DNA of 64,000 nt, taken from the NCBI RefSeq assembly GCF_015693305.1, contig NZ_CP065138.1, forward strand, positions 1,054,001-1,118,000, given 5' to 3'. Source of the DNA: Sphingobium sp. Cam5-1. Its GTDB lineage: Bacteria > Pseudomonadota > Alphaproteobacteria > Sphingomonadales > Sphingomonadaceae. The translations under genes and the position numbers were made by a program. This document shows positions 10,206-18,431 of the stretch, piece by piece. Positions within the stretch are counted from its first letter, which is position 1; every line of letters starts with the position of its first letter. The notes beneath the pieces are model-generated. The model did no database searches. It was not told the DNA's origin and worked only from the letters and a program-made list of their open reading frames with translations.

Positions 10206-10972
10206 TGCCCTCGGCGATCCCCAGCGGCAATGTCGCCCTGTTGATCGACGCTGACAACGCCTCCGCCGAGCATTTCGACCCGGTGCTGACTGTTCTCGCA
10301 GAACTGGGAACAGTCAACATCCGCCGCGCCTATGGCAATTGGAGCAAGCCCTCGCTCAAGGGCTGGGCGCGGCAGGCCGTGACGCAGGCCATCGAAACGC
10401 AGCAGCAATTCGACCTCACCAAGGGGAAGAATGCCACCGACATGAAGATGACGATCGACGCCATGGACCTGATGGCGGGCGGCCGGGTCACGGGCTTTGG
10501 CCTCATGTCGAGCGACAGCGATTTCACGCCATTAGTGACGCGTATCCGTCAGGAGGGGATCGACGTCTATGGCTTCGGTTCGGACAAGACGCCCGAAGGC
10601 TTCCGCCGGGCCTGTACCCGCTTCATCGACGTAGCCGCGCTCGCCCGCTCTTTGGCGGAACCGGCGTCCGAAGCGATGCCGGAGCCGATGCCGCTCGACG
10701 TCCCGACCAAAGCCACCGCGCCAGCCAGGAATGAATATAAGAAGGTGGATGATGAAGTCATCCGTCTCCTGATAGAAGCCTATGATGCGGCCAAGCGCGA
10801 TGAGAAAGGCTTTGCCGCGTTGGGACCAGTCGGGCAACGCGTCGGCAATCGCTCCAGCTTCGATGTGCGCAATTACGGTTTCAAGCGCCTGTCGGATCTG
10901 GTGCAGGCGATCCCCAATTTCATCACGGAAACGCGGGAAAACGGCCAGACCTGGATCAAACGGGTTCACTGA
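10205..10972 (+). CDS. NYN (LabA-like PIN) domain protein with C-terminal OST-HTH/LOTUS region
   Basis: Probable RNA-binding or RNase-like protein. Residues 1-155 have the NYN fold signals: VALLIDADNAS at the N terminus, the Asp in KNATDMKMTIDAMDL, and LMSSDSDFTPLVTRIRQEG. The C-terminal 80 residues (DDEVIRLLIEAYDAA to NYGFKRLSDLV) resemble an OST-HTH/LOTUS RNA-binding domain. Length and architecture match a bacterial family of unknown substrate. It sits between carbonic anhydrase (1-bp overlap) and acylphosphatase (2-bp gap). Confidence 0.88.
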   Translation: MPSAIPSGNVALLIDADNASAEHFDPVLTVLAELGTVNIRRAYGNWSKPSLKGWARQAVTQAIETQQQFDLTKGKNATDMKMTIDAMDLMAGGRVTGFGLMSSDSDFTPLVTRIRQEGIDVYGFGSDKTPEGFRRACTRFIDVAALARSLAEPASEAMPEPMPLDVPTKATAPARNEYKKVDDEVIRLLIEAYDAAKRDEKGFAALGPVGQRVGNRSSFDVRNYGFKRLSDLVQAIPNFITETRENGQTWIKRVH

Positions 10973-10974
10973 CG

Positions 10975-11253
10975 ATGGTCGTCGCCCGGCACCTCATGAT
11001 CCTGGGCCGCGTGCAGGGCGTATTCTATCGCAATTGGGCAAAACAGACGGCCGCCGAGTTGGGCTTGGCCGGATGGGTCCGCAATCGTCTGGACGGCAGC
11101 GTCGAAGTGGTGATCGAAGGCGCTGAGGAGGCCGTGGAACGGTTCACGGCTTTGGCGGCTGAAGGCCCGCCAGCGGCGCAGGTGTTCCGCGTCGACGTGA
11201 CCGACATGCCTGTCGAAGGCTTGAGGTCGTTCGAAAAAAAGTCAACCTGTTAG
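10975..11253 (+). CDS. acyP: Acylphosphatase
   Basis: Small enzyme that hydrolyses acyl phosphates. In 92 residues it has the phosphate loop LGRVQGVFYRNWAKQTA with the catalytic Arg and a downstream GWVRNRLDGSVEVVIEG with the catalytic Asn. It follows the NYN gene by 2 bp at the end of the operon. The cellular substrate is not known for most members. Confidence 0.95.
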   Translation: MVVARHLMILGRVQGVFYRNWAKQTAAELGLAGWVRNRLDGSVEVVIEGAEEAVERFTALAAEGPPAAQVFRVDVTDMPVEGLRSFEKKSTC

Positions 11254-11596
11254 GGCCGATCTACCCTCCCAAACCGTTCGCCCTGAGCTTGTCGAAGGGC
11301 CCTACTTCCTCTTAAAGCGCGACCCTTCGGCTGTTTGCAACAAACGCTCAGGTGAGCTGGCCTCGCTTTCCAAATGTGAACCGATTGAGTGGCCCAAATA
11401 AATTCACGGAGCCATTCATTCGCCCCTCGACCAAAAAAATGGCCGACCCAATCGGACCGGCCTGAAAGTTTTAGGAGAGGATGCCTGAAAGGCCTCCCCG
11501 ATATGTGGTTCGCACATTCATTGTGCAAGTGCGAAGGGCGAAGATATCGTTGCTATAATTGCAATCATCCCCGCCCAACGCGCCGCACAACCTCCA
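11254..11596. other. 343-bp intergenic region without a supportable gene
   Basis: No convincing protein is present on either strand; the one minus-strand frame here has no coding character. The left end holds a palindrome (separate entry). A second possible stem, TTCGCAC pairing with GTGCGAA, lies at about 11510-11536 just downstream of ettA (its 3' side). A small RNA or 3' regulatory structure is possible but not shown. Confidence 0.5.
11274..11301. repeat. Sphingomonad-type intergenic palindrome
   Basis: The segment contains GCCCTGAGCTTGTCGAAGGGC, in which GCCCT (11280-11284) pairs with AGGGC (11296-11300). Palindromes of this CTGAGCTTGTCGAA type recur between genes in many sphingomonad genomes and often sit after operons; that is recalled knowledge, as only one copy is visible here. 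It may act as a transcript end or mRNA stabiliser for the acylphosphatase operon. Confidence 0.6.
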
Positions 11597-13282
11597 TCAG
11601 CGCGTGAGTTTCTTGTAAGCCAGGCTTGTCGGACGGTCGGCGGCATCGCCCAACCTCCGCCGCTTGTCCTCTTCATACATTTCGAAGTTGCCCTCGAACC
11701 ACTCGACATGGCTGTTGCCTTCGAAAGCAAGAATGTGCGTGGCAAGGCGATCGAGGAAGAAGCGATCGTGGCTGATAACCACGGCGCAGCCCGCGAAGTT
11801 TTCGATCGCCTCTTCCAGCGCAGCCAGCGTTTCGACGTCAAGGTCGTTGGTCGGTTCGTCGAGCAGCAGCACGTTGCCGCCCTTTTTCAGCATCTTGGCC
11901 ATGTGCACGCGATTGCGCTCACCGCCAGACAGCTTGCCGACATTCTTTTGCTGGTCCTGTCCCTTGAAGTTGAAGGCACCGACATAGGCCCGCGTCGACA
12001 TGTCGTGGCCATTGACCTTCACATAATCGAGGCCGTCCGACACCTCTTCCCAGACGTTCTTTGATGGGTCCAGATGATCACGGCTTTGGTCAACATAGCC
12101 CAGGCGCACGGTCGAACCGATGTCAATCTCGCCCGAATCCGGCGTCTCCTGCCCCGTGATGATGCGAAACAGCGTGGACTTACCCGCGCCGTTCGGCCCG
12201 ATCACGCCAACGATGCCGCCCGGCGGCAGAGTGAAGGACAAATCCTCGAACAGCAGCTTGTCGCCATAGGCTTTCGAGATGTTCTTCGCCTCGATGACCT
12301 TGCCACCCAGGCGCTCGGGCACCTGAATGACGATCTGCGCCTTGCCGGGCGTGCGGCTTTCCTGGCTGGCGACCAGCTGTTCGAACTTGGCGATACGCGC
12401 TTTCGACTTGGTCTGGCGCCCCTTAGGCCCCTGGCGAATCCACTCCAGCTCGTCCTTGATCGCCTTCTGACGCCCCGATTCTTCACGGGATTCCTGCTCA
12501 AGGCGCTTCGACTTCTTTTCGAGATAGGTCGAATAATTGCCTTCGTACGGGAAGTATTTCCCGCGATCGAGTTCCAGAATCCAACCCACGACATTGTCGA
12601 GGAAGTAGCGATCGTGGGTAATCATCAACACCGCGCCCGCATATTCCTTCAGGTGATTTTCCAGCCACTCCACGCTCTCCGCGTCAAGATGGTTGGTCGG
12701 TTCGTCGAGCAGCAGGATGTCCGGCTTCTGGATCAGCAGGCGGGTCAGCGCGATACGACGCTTTTCACCACCCGACAGGCTTTCCACCGACCAATCCGAC
12801 GGCGGGCAGCGCAGGGCCTCCATCGCAATCTCAAGCTGATTGTCGAGCGTCCAGCCATCGACCGCGTCGATCTGCTCCTGCAACTCGCCCATCTCTGCCA
12901 TCAGAGCGTCGAAATCGGCGTCTTCCGGCGGATCGGCCATGATCATGCTGATCTCGTTGAACCGGTCGAGCTTGTCCGCGACTTCCCGCGCGCCGTCCTT
13001 CACATTCTCAAGCACATTCTTGGCGGGGTCGAGCTGCGGCTCCTGCGCCAGATATCCCACGGTGATGTTCTCACCCGGCCATGCCTCACCGCTGTAATCG
13101 GTGTCGATGCCCGCCATGATCTTGATCAGCGTCGATTTACCGACGCCGTTGGGACCAACGATCCCGATCTTGGCACCGCGATAAAATTGCAGGTTGATAC
13201 CGTTCAGCACCGGCTTTGGCGCGCCGGGGAAGGTCTTGGTCATGTTCTTCATGACGAAGGCGTATTGCGAGGAGGCGGACAT
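11597..13282 (-). CDS. ettA: ABC-F ATPase EttA, energy-dependent translational throttle
   Basis: Ribosome-associated ABC-F protein that gates the first elongation cycle according to ATP/ADP. The 561 residues hold two ABC cassettes: GPNGVGKST with LSGGEKRRIAL and LLLDEPTNHLD in the first, GPNGAGKST with LSGGERNRVHM and LLLDEPTNDLD in the second, joined by the long charged linker typical of ABC-F. No membrane segments are present. Length agrees with E. coli EttA (about 555). It is monocistronic and divergent from the M28 peptidase gene. Confidence 0.95.
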   Translation of the reverse strand: MSASSQYAFVMKNMTKTFPGAPKPVLNGINLQFYRGAKIGIVGPNGVGKSTLIKIMAGIDTDYSGEAWPGENITVGYLAQEPQLDPAKNVLENVKDGAREVADKLDRFNEISMIMADPPEDADFDALMAEMGELQEQIDAVDGWTLDNQLEIAMEALRCPPSDWSVESLSGGEKRRIALTRLLIQKPDILLLDEPTNHLDAESVEWLENHLKEYAGAVLMITHDRYFLDNVVGWILELDRGKYFPYEGNYSTYLEKKSKRLEQESREESGRQKAIKDELEWIRQGPKGRQTKSKARIAKFEQLVASQESRTPGKAQIVIQVPERLGGKVIEAKNISKAYGDKLLFEDLSFTLPPGGIVGVIGPNGAGKSTLFRIITGQETPDSGEIDIGSTVRLGYVDQSRDHLDPSKNVWEEVSDGLDYVKVNGHDMSTRAYVGAFNFKGQDQQKNVGKLSGGERNRVHMAKMLKKGGNVLLLDEPTNDLDVETLAALEEAIENFAGCAVVISHDRFFLDRLATHILAFEGNSHVEWFEGNFEMYEEDKRRRLGDAADRPTSLAYKKLTR

Positions 13283-13384
13283 GGCTTGAAGACGCTCCGA
13301 AGGACGAAAGAGGTAAAATCGCGCCGGAGTTAGCGAAGCCCGGCGCCATTGGCAAATGCGGGATGGCTGGCTAAGCCTTCACCC

Positions 13385-14758
13385 ATGCAGAAAATCCGAT
13401 CGGGCACCTTCGCCGCGCTCCTTCTCGGCAGCATCGCCTTCCCCCTTCCCCTCGCCGCAGCGCCTGTCGACACGTCACCGATTCGAGAGGCGGCGTTGCA
13501 GGACAACATAGCCTGGGACTTCACCGAAGGGCTGACGACGGAAGTCGGCCCCCGCCCCGCCGGAACGCCTCAGGAAGCCCGCGCCCGCGAGTGGGCCGTG
13601 GCGAAGCTCAAGGCGCTCGGCTTCTCCAATGTGCGTTCCGAACCCTATAAGATGCCCGTCTGGGTCCGCGGCCATGACGAGGCGCGCATCCTCTCCCCCT
13701 TCCCGCAAAATCTCGCGCTCGCGGCGCTGGGAAATAGCGCGTCTACTTCCGCCAATGGCATTGAAGGCGAAGTCCTATATTTCCCCACCCTTTCAGACCT
13801 GCTGGCAGCACCCGATGGCAGTCTGAAAGGCAAAATCGCCTTCGTCAGTCACGTCATGGCGGCAACGCAGGATGGCAGTTCCTACAGCCATTTCGGCGCC
13901 ACACGCCGTCAGGGACCAAGCATTGCATCGAAAAAGGGTGCAGCGGCCATCCTGATACGGTCGATCGGTACGGACAACCACCGCCTGCCCCACAGCGGAG
14001 TGCAGATGTGGGCCGATGGCGTGAAGCCGATTCCCGCCGCCGCGCTCAGCACTGTGGACGCAGACCAACTGACGCGCATCCTTGCCAGAGGGCAGTCGGT
14101 TCGCCTGCGCCTCACCCTCACGTCCAAAATGCTGAAGGACCAGCCATCGGGCAATGTCATTGCCGAACTGCCGGGCACGGACCCGACGGCCGGGATCATC
14201 CTCGCCGCCTGTCATATCGACAGCTGGGATCAGGGCACCGGAGCGATAGACGACGCCTCCGGGTGTGGGATCATCACCGCCGCTGCGCTTCATGCCGCAA
14301 AGGCTGGCCCGCTCCGCCGAACCATCCGCATATTGATGGCGGGTGCAGAGGAAGTGGGCGGCGACGGAGGCCGCGCCTATTTCGCGGCACACGACGGCGA
14401 ACGGCACGCCGTCGCCATGGAGTCCGACTTCGGCGCCGACCGGGTCTGGCGCGTCGATTTCAAACTACCCGCAGGACATGAAGCACTTTCGGATCGAATT
14501 GCCAGCGCCCTCTCCCCGCTCGGGATCGCGCCCAGTCGTCTGGCGGCAGGGGGCGGATCGGACATTGAACCGCTGGTCAAGGCAGGCGTCCCCGTCATTG
14601 ATTTGCAGCAGGACGGCACCCACTATTTCGACATTCACCACACCGCCGACGACACGTTAGACAAGGTCAACCGCGCTCAATTGCAACAAAATGTCAGCGC
14701 CTGGGCGGTTACGCTTTTTGCAATCGCCGATGCAGCAGAATCGCTGGCGGTTAAGTGA
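13385..14758 (+). CDS. Secreted M28-family zinc aminopeptidase
   Basis: Probable periplasmic metallopeptidase. The protein of about 457 residues from ATG 13385 begins with a signal peptide (MQKIRSGTFAALLLG followed by a hydrophobic core and AAA), then a peptidase region with a PA-like insert (GKIAFVSH to KGAAAILIRS). Metal-site motifs are CHIDSWDQGTGAIDDASG and GAEEVGGDGG. The upstream ATG at 13349 would place 12 residues before the signal peptide and is not favoured. Substrate unknown. Confidence 0.9.
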   Translation: MQKIRSGTFAALLLGSIAFPLPLAAAPVDTSPIREAALQDNIAWDFTEGLTTEVGPRPAGTPQEARAREWAVAKLKALGFSNVRSEPYKMPVWVRGHDEARILSPFPQNLALAALGNSASTSANGIEGEVLYFPTLSDLLAAPDGSLKGKIAFVSHVMAATQDGSSYSHFGATRRQGPSIASKKGAAAILIRSIGTDNHRLPHSGVQMWADGVKPIPAAALSTVDADQLTRILARGQSVRLRLTLTSKMLKDQPSGNVIAELPGTDPTAGIILAACHIDSWDQGTGAIDDASGCGIITAAALHAAKAGPLRRTIRILMAGAEEVGGDGGRAYFAAHDGERHAVAMESDFGADRVWRVDFKLPAGHEALSDRIASALSPLGIAPSRLAAGGGSDIEPLVKAGVPVIDLQQDGTHYFDIHHTADDTLDKVNRAQLQQNVSAWAVTLFAIADAAESLAVK

Positions 14759-14913
14759 ACTTCTGTAGTAGACAACACTCCGTCGCGTGATTCCGTCGCT
14801 TCACCGACGCAGAAAAGCATTGATTTGTGCAGCGCACACGTTAATGCGGGTCGCTCGCGTCGGGCGTGTTATAAATATGCCGACGCGGCAATATGCTATG
14901 GGAGCCGTACACA

Positions 14914-15129
14914 ATGAAGAAGATCGCTGTTGTTTTCGCTTCGGCCGGCCTGATGGCCCTCGCCGCTTGCGGTGAGAAGCCGGCCAACGAGACCGCGAAC
15001 GCTTCGAACGCTGTCGTCGAGAACGTTGTTGAGAACGCTGCTAACGCAGCCGACAACGCTGCGAATGCCGCTAACGCTGCTGACAACGCCGCGAACGCTG
15101 CTTCGAACGCTGCAAACGCTGCTCACTAA
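14914..15129 (+). CDS. Small Ala/Asn-rich lipoprotein
   Basis: A 71-residue lipoprotein: signal sequence MKKIAVVFASAGLMALAAC with the lipobox LAAC and lipidation Cys19. The mature part is almost entirely Ala, Asn and a few Asp, Glu, Val in repeated AANAADN-type units, suggesting a long amphipathic helix. The coding DNA is a low-complexity repeat of gctaacgct/gcgaacgct type. ATG 14914 is chosen over the ATG 21 bp upstream because it starts the signal peptide. A strong terminator follows. Function unknown; similar small lipoproteins occur in sphingomonads. Confidence 0.82.
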   Translation: MKKIAVVFASAGLMALAACGEKPANETANASNAVVENVVENAANAADNAANAANAADNAANAASNAANAAH

Positions 15130-15154
15130 TCTCAGCGTCAGCGAGATTTTTAAG

Positions 15155-15185
15155 AGGGCGGGCCGTCTAACGGTCCGCCCTTTTT
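15155..15185 (+). terminator. Rho-independent terminator of the lipoprotein gene
   Basis: AGGGCGGGCC (15155-15164) pairs with GGTCCGCCCT (15172-15181), one G-U pair, loop of 7, followed by TTTTT. It lies 25 bp after the lipoprotein stop. Confidence 0.9.
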
Positions 15186-15385
15186 CTATGTGTGCTGCCC
15201 GAACGATGCCTAGGCTTGGAGGGCTTCGGCCAGGGGTCCAAATGGTGCCATGGGTGCCAGCAGGTGAAGCCCATGCAATCCTTCTGGATCGACCAGAGTA
15301 AGAAGGGCCGGCGGCAGTTGCGGGGATCGTAAGGCGCTGGAGCGCACCGAGCGGGTGGCAAAGTTCTCCCGGCTTGCCGCTCGGT

Positions 15386-16471
15386 TTAAGCGGCTTCAGC
15401 CTCCCCTTCATCGTTAGTCGGTCCAGACAGGCTGAGTACAGGCTCGCCTGTAGCGGCAGGGAACCTCAGTGAATGTGCGAAGGCAGAGACAGATGCAGAT
15501 GCCTCATCAAGCTCTTCGACGTTCTTTTCAGCACCCGCTATCAACTTGATCTCGACAGTCATGCCTCGCTCTACTCGGGCTAGGAATTCCCTTAGATGCA
15601 ACTCCAGGCCATTCTTGACCTCGTTACGTCGTCCGCTTGCGCGCATACTTGAAACTAGACGCTGCGCTTCTTCGTCAATTTTGGCGGATATCTCCTGCCG
15701 TATCTTGTCACCGAAAATCCGCTCGACCTCCTCATCTGAGAAAGATGACAACTGCCGCGCTCGAGCCCTGATCTCGCGAATTTCTTCTACGGTTTTCCAC
15801 GAATTGAGCGCCCACGTTGCCACACCCCCAATCGCTGTCGCTATCCCTGTAGCCACCCCGATGACGACCATCGGGTCAGTTGTAGAAAGCGAGACAAGTT
15901 CAAGCCTAGTGTCGGCTTCTCCTGAAGATTCAGCAAGCAGGGCAACGAAGCGCTTGATAAAGCCGAATTCTTGGATGAGGCCTGAAAATTCGTTACCAAA
16001 TATCAGGCGAGGAACTACGAAGCCCACTTCAGCAGGCATATCGTGCGGCTCATTTACCTCATCCCAAGACAAGAATTTAGATGCATCCAACGTGGCCTTG
16101 AAGTGCAACAGTAGAGTGGCACGGGTCGTGGCGATCTCTTGCACTTGGTCCCGAGCCACCGCGAGTGTTGCTGCGTTCTCCTGCACAAGTGCTTGAATTT
16201 CATCTGCCATCGCTACGGAGAAATCCTCGCTGCTCGCTATCAAGCTGAGGCGCTCTTGCTGCGCTGGCGTCAGCACATTGGACACATGGCGCAAGGCTGC
16301 GTGGAGTTCGTTCAACTCAGAGACGAAGGCTGTTTGATAGCTCGGTTCGGAAGGCGAACTAATCATGTTGTCCAGTCGGTTGCGCACAGCCTCCAACTTT
16401 GTCTGGATGCCCTCGCTCGCCTCAAGTTCCAGCGCTCGCTTTATCAGTCCCAACGCACCTTCTAAGTTCAT
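15386..16471 (-). CDS. Unrecognised coiled-coil protein with one membrane-like segment, lower GC
   Basis: Not recognised. From ATG 16471, preceded by AAGGGGG 6 bp upstream, it is about 361 residues; the ATG at 16528 is weaker. The N-terminal 130 residues are helical and charged, a single hydrophobic stretch (VVIGVATGIATAIGGVATWAL) is near the middle, and the C-terminal half is helix-rich and acidic at the end. Base composition is visibly lower in GC than the flanks, and it lies on the 3' side of tRNA-Pro. This suggests a horizontally acquired orphan gene. A membrane-linked effector or defence role is possible but not shown. Confidence 0.75.
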   Translation of the reverse strand: MNLEGALGLIKRALELEASEGIQTKLEAVRNRLDNMISSPSEPSYQTAFVSELNELHAALRHVSNVLTPAQQERLSLIASSEDFSVAMADEIQALVQENAATLAVARDQVQEIATTRATLLLHFKATLDASKFLSWDEVNEPHDMPAEVGFVVPRLIFGNEFSGLIQEFGFIKRFVALLAESSGEADTRLELVSLSTTDPMVVIGVATGIATAIGGVATWALNSWKTVEEIREIRARARQLSSFSDEEVERIFGDKIRQEISAKIDEEAQRLVSSMRASGRRNEVKNGLELHLREFLARVERGMTVEIKLIAGAEKNVEELDEASASVSAFAHSLRFPAATGEPVLSLSGPTNDEGEAEAA

Positions 16472-16688
16472 TACGTCCCCCTTAGCTTGCCCAGCCTTGG
16501 ATAGCATTACAGGCACGTAGGCTGTCACGCCAACACGCTTACTAGGAACATGAGTAGAACATTACACATGGAGGAGTCGAGGGGAGAAGGTGGCGGGATT
16601 GCGCCACACAAAACTGCCCCATAAACCTGCCCCACAAGTGGTCGAGATTTTCGAATAAGCTATTGAAAATGATATATTTTCATGAAGG

Positions 16689-16765
<77 letters not shown>

Positions 16766-16811
16766 ACGTAAGGCGCCTTAGCGGCGAATAACGCGTCCCG
16801 TCAATCGGCCA

Positions 16812-16889
16812 TCACCGGAACAGCAGCCACAATATGATAATCACCGGTATCGGAATGCCGATCAGCCACAGCAATATACCCTTGCCCAT
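16812..16889 (-). CDS. 25-residue single-pass membrane protein
   Basis: MGKGILLWLIGIPIPVIIIL followed by WLLFR and a stop. It is almost all one hydrophobic helix with a conserved-looking GIPIP kink and a terminal Arg. GGAGG lies 9 bp before this ATG; an ATG two codons upstream (16895) would give 27 residues. I recall near-identical tiny proteins in sphingomonad genomes, without known function. It lies between tRNA-Pro and the prophage attL, on the host side. Confidence 0.7.
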   Translation of the reverse strand: MGKGILLWLIGIPIPVIIILWLLFR

Positions 16890-16985
16890 GATCATTCGCC
16901 TCCATTCATCTGCCCAAGGCTGAAATGGATGAGTGGACGCCGATGTTCCGACCCCGTTCGGATATGCCTAGAAGGATAGGAGAAA

Positions 16986-17000
16986 TTGGTGGGCCCGGCA
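16986..17000. other. attL core
   Basis: TTGGTGGGCCCGGCA, identical to the 15 bp at 63116-63130; flanking bases differ on both sides. It is the displaced copy of the tRNA-Ile2 3' end including CCA. Confidence 0.9.
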
Positions 17001-17062
17001 CCTACTGAAGAATAGCCATAAGACGGCGGATTTACGTTAGTTTCAAGAACGCCATCTCTGGG

Positions 17063-17083
17063 GATGCCCCCTAGGATGCCCCC
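17063..17083. repeat. Two GATGCCCCC direct repeats, left-end arm-type sites
   Basis: GATGCCCCC at 17063-17071 and 17075-17083, same orientation as the four copies near the integrase start. They lie 63-83 bp inside attL, the place of arm-type integrase sites in P4/lambda-like systems. Integrase binding is inference. Confidence 0.6.
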
Positions 17084-17152
17084 ACGTGAATAATGCTGCG
17101 ATTTACGGGAATCGCTGCCTTTCCGCCATCATACCGCACCGGCTGGGCAAAG

Positions 17153-17177
17153 AAAAAGGGGGCGACCTAGCCGCCCC
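17153..17177 (-). terminator. Terminator of the leftward early operon
   Basis: On the minus strand GGGGCGG (17177 downward) pairs with CGCCCCC, with a run of five T after the stem (A's at 17153-17157). It lies 34 bp past the last leftward gene and closes the operon before attL. Confidence 0.8.
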
Positions 17178-17210
17178 TCCCTGACCATTCTCCCGGCGCC
17201 GGGAATATGC

Positions 17211-17453
17211 TCATGTGCCCGGCGGCCGGCATGAGCAGCGCCGTTCGGTCTGGATGGTGATGCCGGTATCCCAGCAGTCGGTGCATGGGCCTTCGTCGTC
17301 GTCCTCTGACTGCTCATAATCAGCCACGCCTTGCGGATCTGGATAGCCGCATGCGCCGCAGCCCCAATCGTAATCCTCGCTGCCCGCCGGGATATGTTCC
17401 TGACAGCACGGGCAAAACGCACCATACTGATTCTCAATCCATGCTGGCCTCAT
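17211..17453 (-). CDS. Cysteine-rich zinc-ribbon-like phage protein
   Basis: 80 residues, not assigned to a family. It has paired cysteines (FCPCCQEH, WGCGACGYPD, PCTDCW and CSC) that suggest one or two zinc-binding ribbons. It is the last gene of the leftward operon; its ATG overlaps the AlpA-like gene stop by 4 bp, which supports it as real. A larger frame overlapping it on the same strand is a shadow. Confidence 0.7.
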   Translation of the reverse strand: MRPAWIENQYGAFCPCCQEHIPAGSEDYDWGCGACGYPDPQGVADYEQSEDDDEGPCTDCWDTGITIQTERRCSCRPPGT

Positions 17454-17659
17454 GCCGCCTCCGCCCGATAGGTCATCGGCGCCGCCACGAAATCTGAAAT
17501 GTCGCTCTCATACCAGGCGACACTGCGCACGCCGAGCCGCACCCGCTTGGGGAACGTCCCGGCTGCCTCCCGCCGGTAGATCGTCGCCGGGGAGAGCCCG
17601 GTGCGCTCCCGCACCCGGTCCATGCGCAGCAGGCTGTCCTGCCGCCGGTCGCGCGTCAT
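17450..17659 (-). CDS. AlpA/MerR-type small DNA-binding protein, candidate excisionase
   Basis: 69 residues with a winged-helix start (RERTGLSPATIYRREAAGTFPKRVRLG) followed by WYESDISDF, the pattern of AlpA-family phage regulators. Such proteins activate P4-type integrase genes or act as excisionase. It lies about 450 bp inside attL, at the opposite end of the prophage from the integrase. The start overlaps the preceding gene's stop (ATGA-type coupling). Confidence 0.85.
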   Translation of the reverse strand: MTRDRRQDSLLRMDRVRERTGLSPATIYRREAAGTFPKRVRLGVRSVAWYESDISDFVAAPMTYRAEAA

Positions 17660-17952
17660 TGTTCGCCTCCTTTATTCTCGTGGATTTCGTCTGCGAAGGG
17701 GAAGCAGATGTCGCCAGCCTTCACCTTGTCCTTCAGCATCTCCCGCACCAGCGGCGGTGCGGGCGTCTTGGGGTCATGTTTGCGGAGATATTCGCGCTGC
17801 GCTTTGAGCCAGCCTTTATAGGGCCAGTATCTCCGCTCGCCGAACGGATAGGCCGCCCGGATCGCCTTCCGCCGCGCCGTGAACGAGATGTCCTCGGGCA
17901 GCGTCGCATGGACCTTGCGGATCGTCTCGCGGGCGCGGTCGGTCCAGCTCAT
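17656..17952 (-). CDS. Hypothetical leftward-operon protein (98 aa)
   Basis: Starts at ATG 17952 (MSWTDRARETIRKVHATLPE), which overlaps the upstream stop by 4 bp; the longer frame lacks support. Basic, helix-rich, with KAIRAAYPFGERRYWPYKGW. The YPFGxRxxxPYKxW pattern recurs in alphaproteobacterial phage early genes. Function unknown. Confidence 0.72.
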   Translation of the reverse strand: MSWTDRARETIRKVHATLPEDISFTARRKAIRAAYPFGERRYWPYKGWLKAQREYLRKHDPKTPAPPLVREMLKDKVKAGDICFPFADEIHENKGGEQ

Positions 17953-18431
17953 ATCCCGTTTCCGAAATCGATAATCTGGCGCTGAATATCCATCTTCATC
18001 CGAAGCAAATCCTGCTGATATTTGGCGGCGGCCTCCGTCCACTTCTCCGTCAGAAGGCGCGTGGCCTCTTTGAGGTCCTCTTCGACATGAGACAGCTTCG
18101 TCAGCAGGACCATAGCATCGTCAGGAATAGCCCGGCGGGCGGCGAAGGCGCGCATATCCACGACCGGCGCGGGGCGTTTTGCTGGGGCCGGTCGGCGCGA
18201 ATAAAACGTGGCGTCGAACCTATCGAGGAACATCTTGCGATATTGAGCCCGCACCTCGGGGTGCTGAATGATTGCTGCCGTCTCCAGCAACTTAAGTTTC
18301 AGCCCGGCGCGCTGCTCCGGCGTGGCCGTTCCCGCTTCGGATACGGCCATATCCCAAAGGCGATCGAACAGCGATTGCGGCCTTTCGAGCAGTTTCTCGA
18401 ACAGAGCCCTCCCACAAATTACTTCACCCAT
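17949..18431 (-). CDS. Hypothetical leftward-operon protein (160 aa)
   Basis: Starts at ATG 18431 (MGEVICGRALFEKLLERPQS), overlapping the upstream gene by 8 bp. Mostly helical; the C-terminal 60 residues (LTKLSHVEEDLKEATRLLTE) form a likely coiled coil. No family recognised. Confidence 0.7.
   Translation of the reverse strand: MGEVICGRALFEKLLERPQSLFDRLWDMAVSEAGTATPEQRAGLKLKLLETAAIIQHPEVRAQYRKMFLDRFDATFYSRRPAPAKRPAPVVDMRAFAARRAIPDDAMVLLTKLSHVEEDLKEATRLLTEKWTEAAAKYQQDLLRMKMDIQRQIIDFGNGI

Noticed and set aside
11250..11528. 92-codon minus-strand frame after acylphosphatase
   Set aside because: Includes the translated intergenic palindrome (RQAQGERF) and no coding features.
12074..13333. Long plus-strand frame opposite ettA
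   Set aside because: Complement of the ABC-F gene, no independent evidence.
15187..15330. Short plus-strand frame reading WCHGCQQVKPMQSFW, resembling a zinc-finger protein
   Set aside because: Only about 47 codons from a GTG placed in the terminator tail, ends abruptly; at most a gene remnant. The minus-strand 64-codon frame here overlaps the same DNA and is equally weak.
17129..17437. 102-codon frame overlapping the cysteine-rich gene
   Set aside because: Ala/Arg-rich shadow; the 80-residue alternative has zinc motifs and a coupled start.
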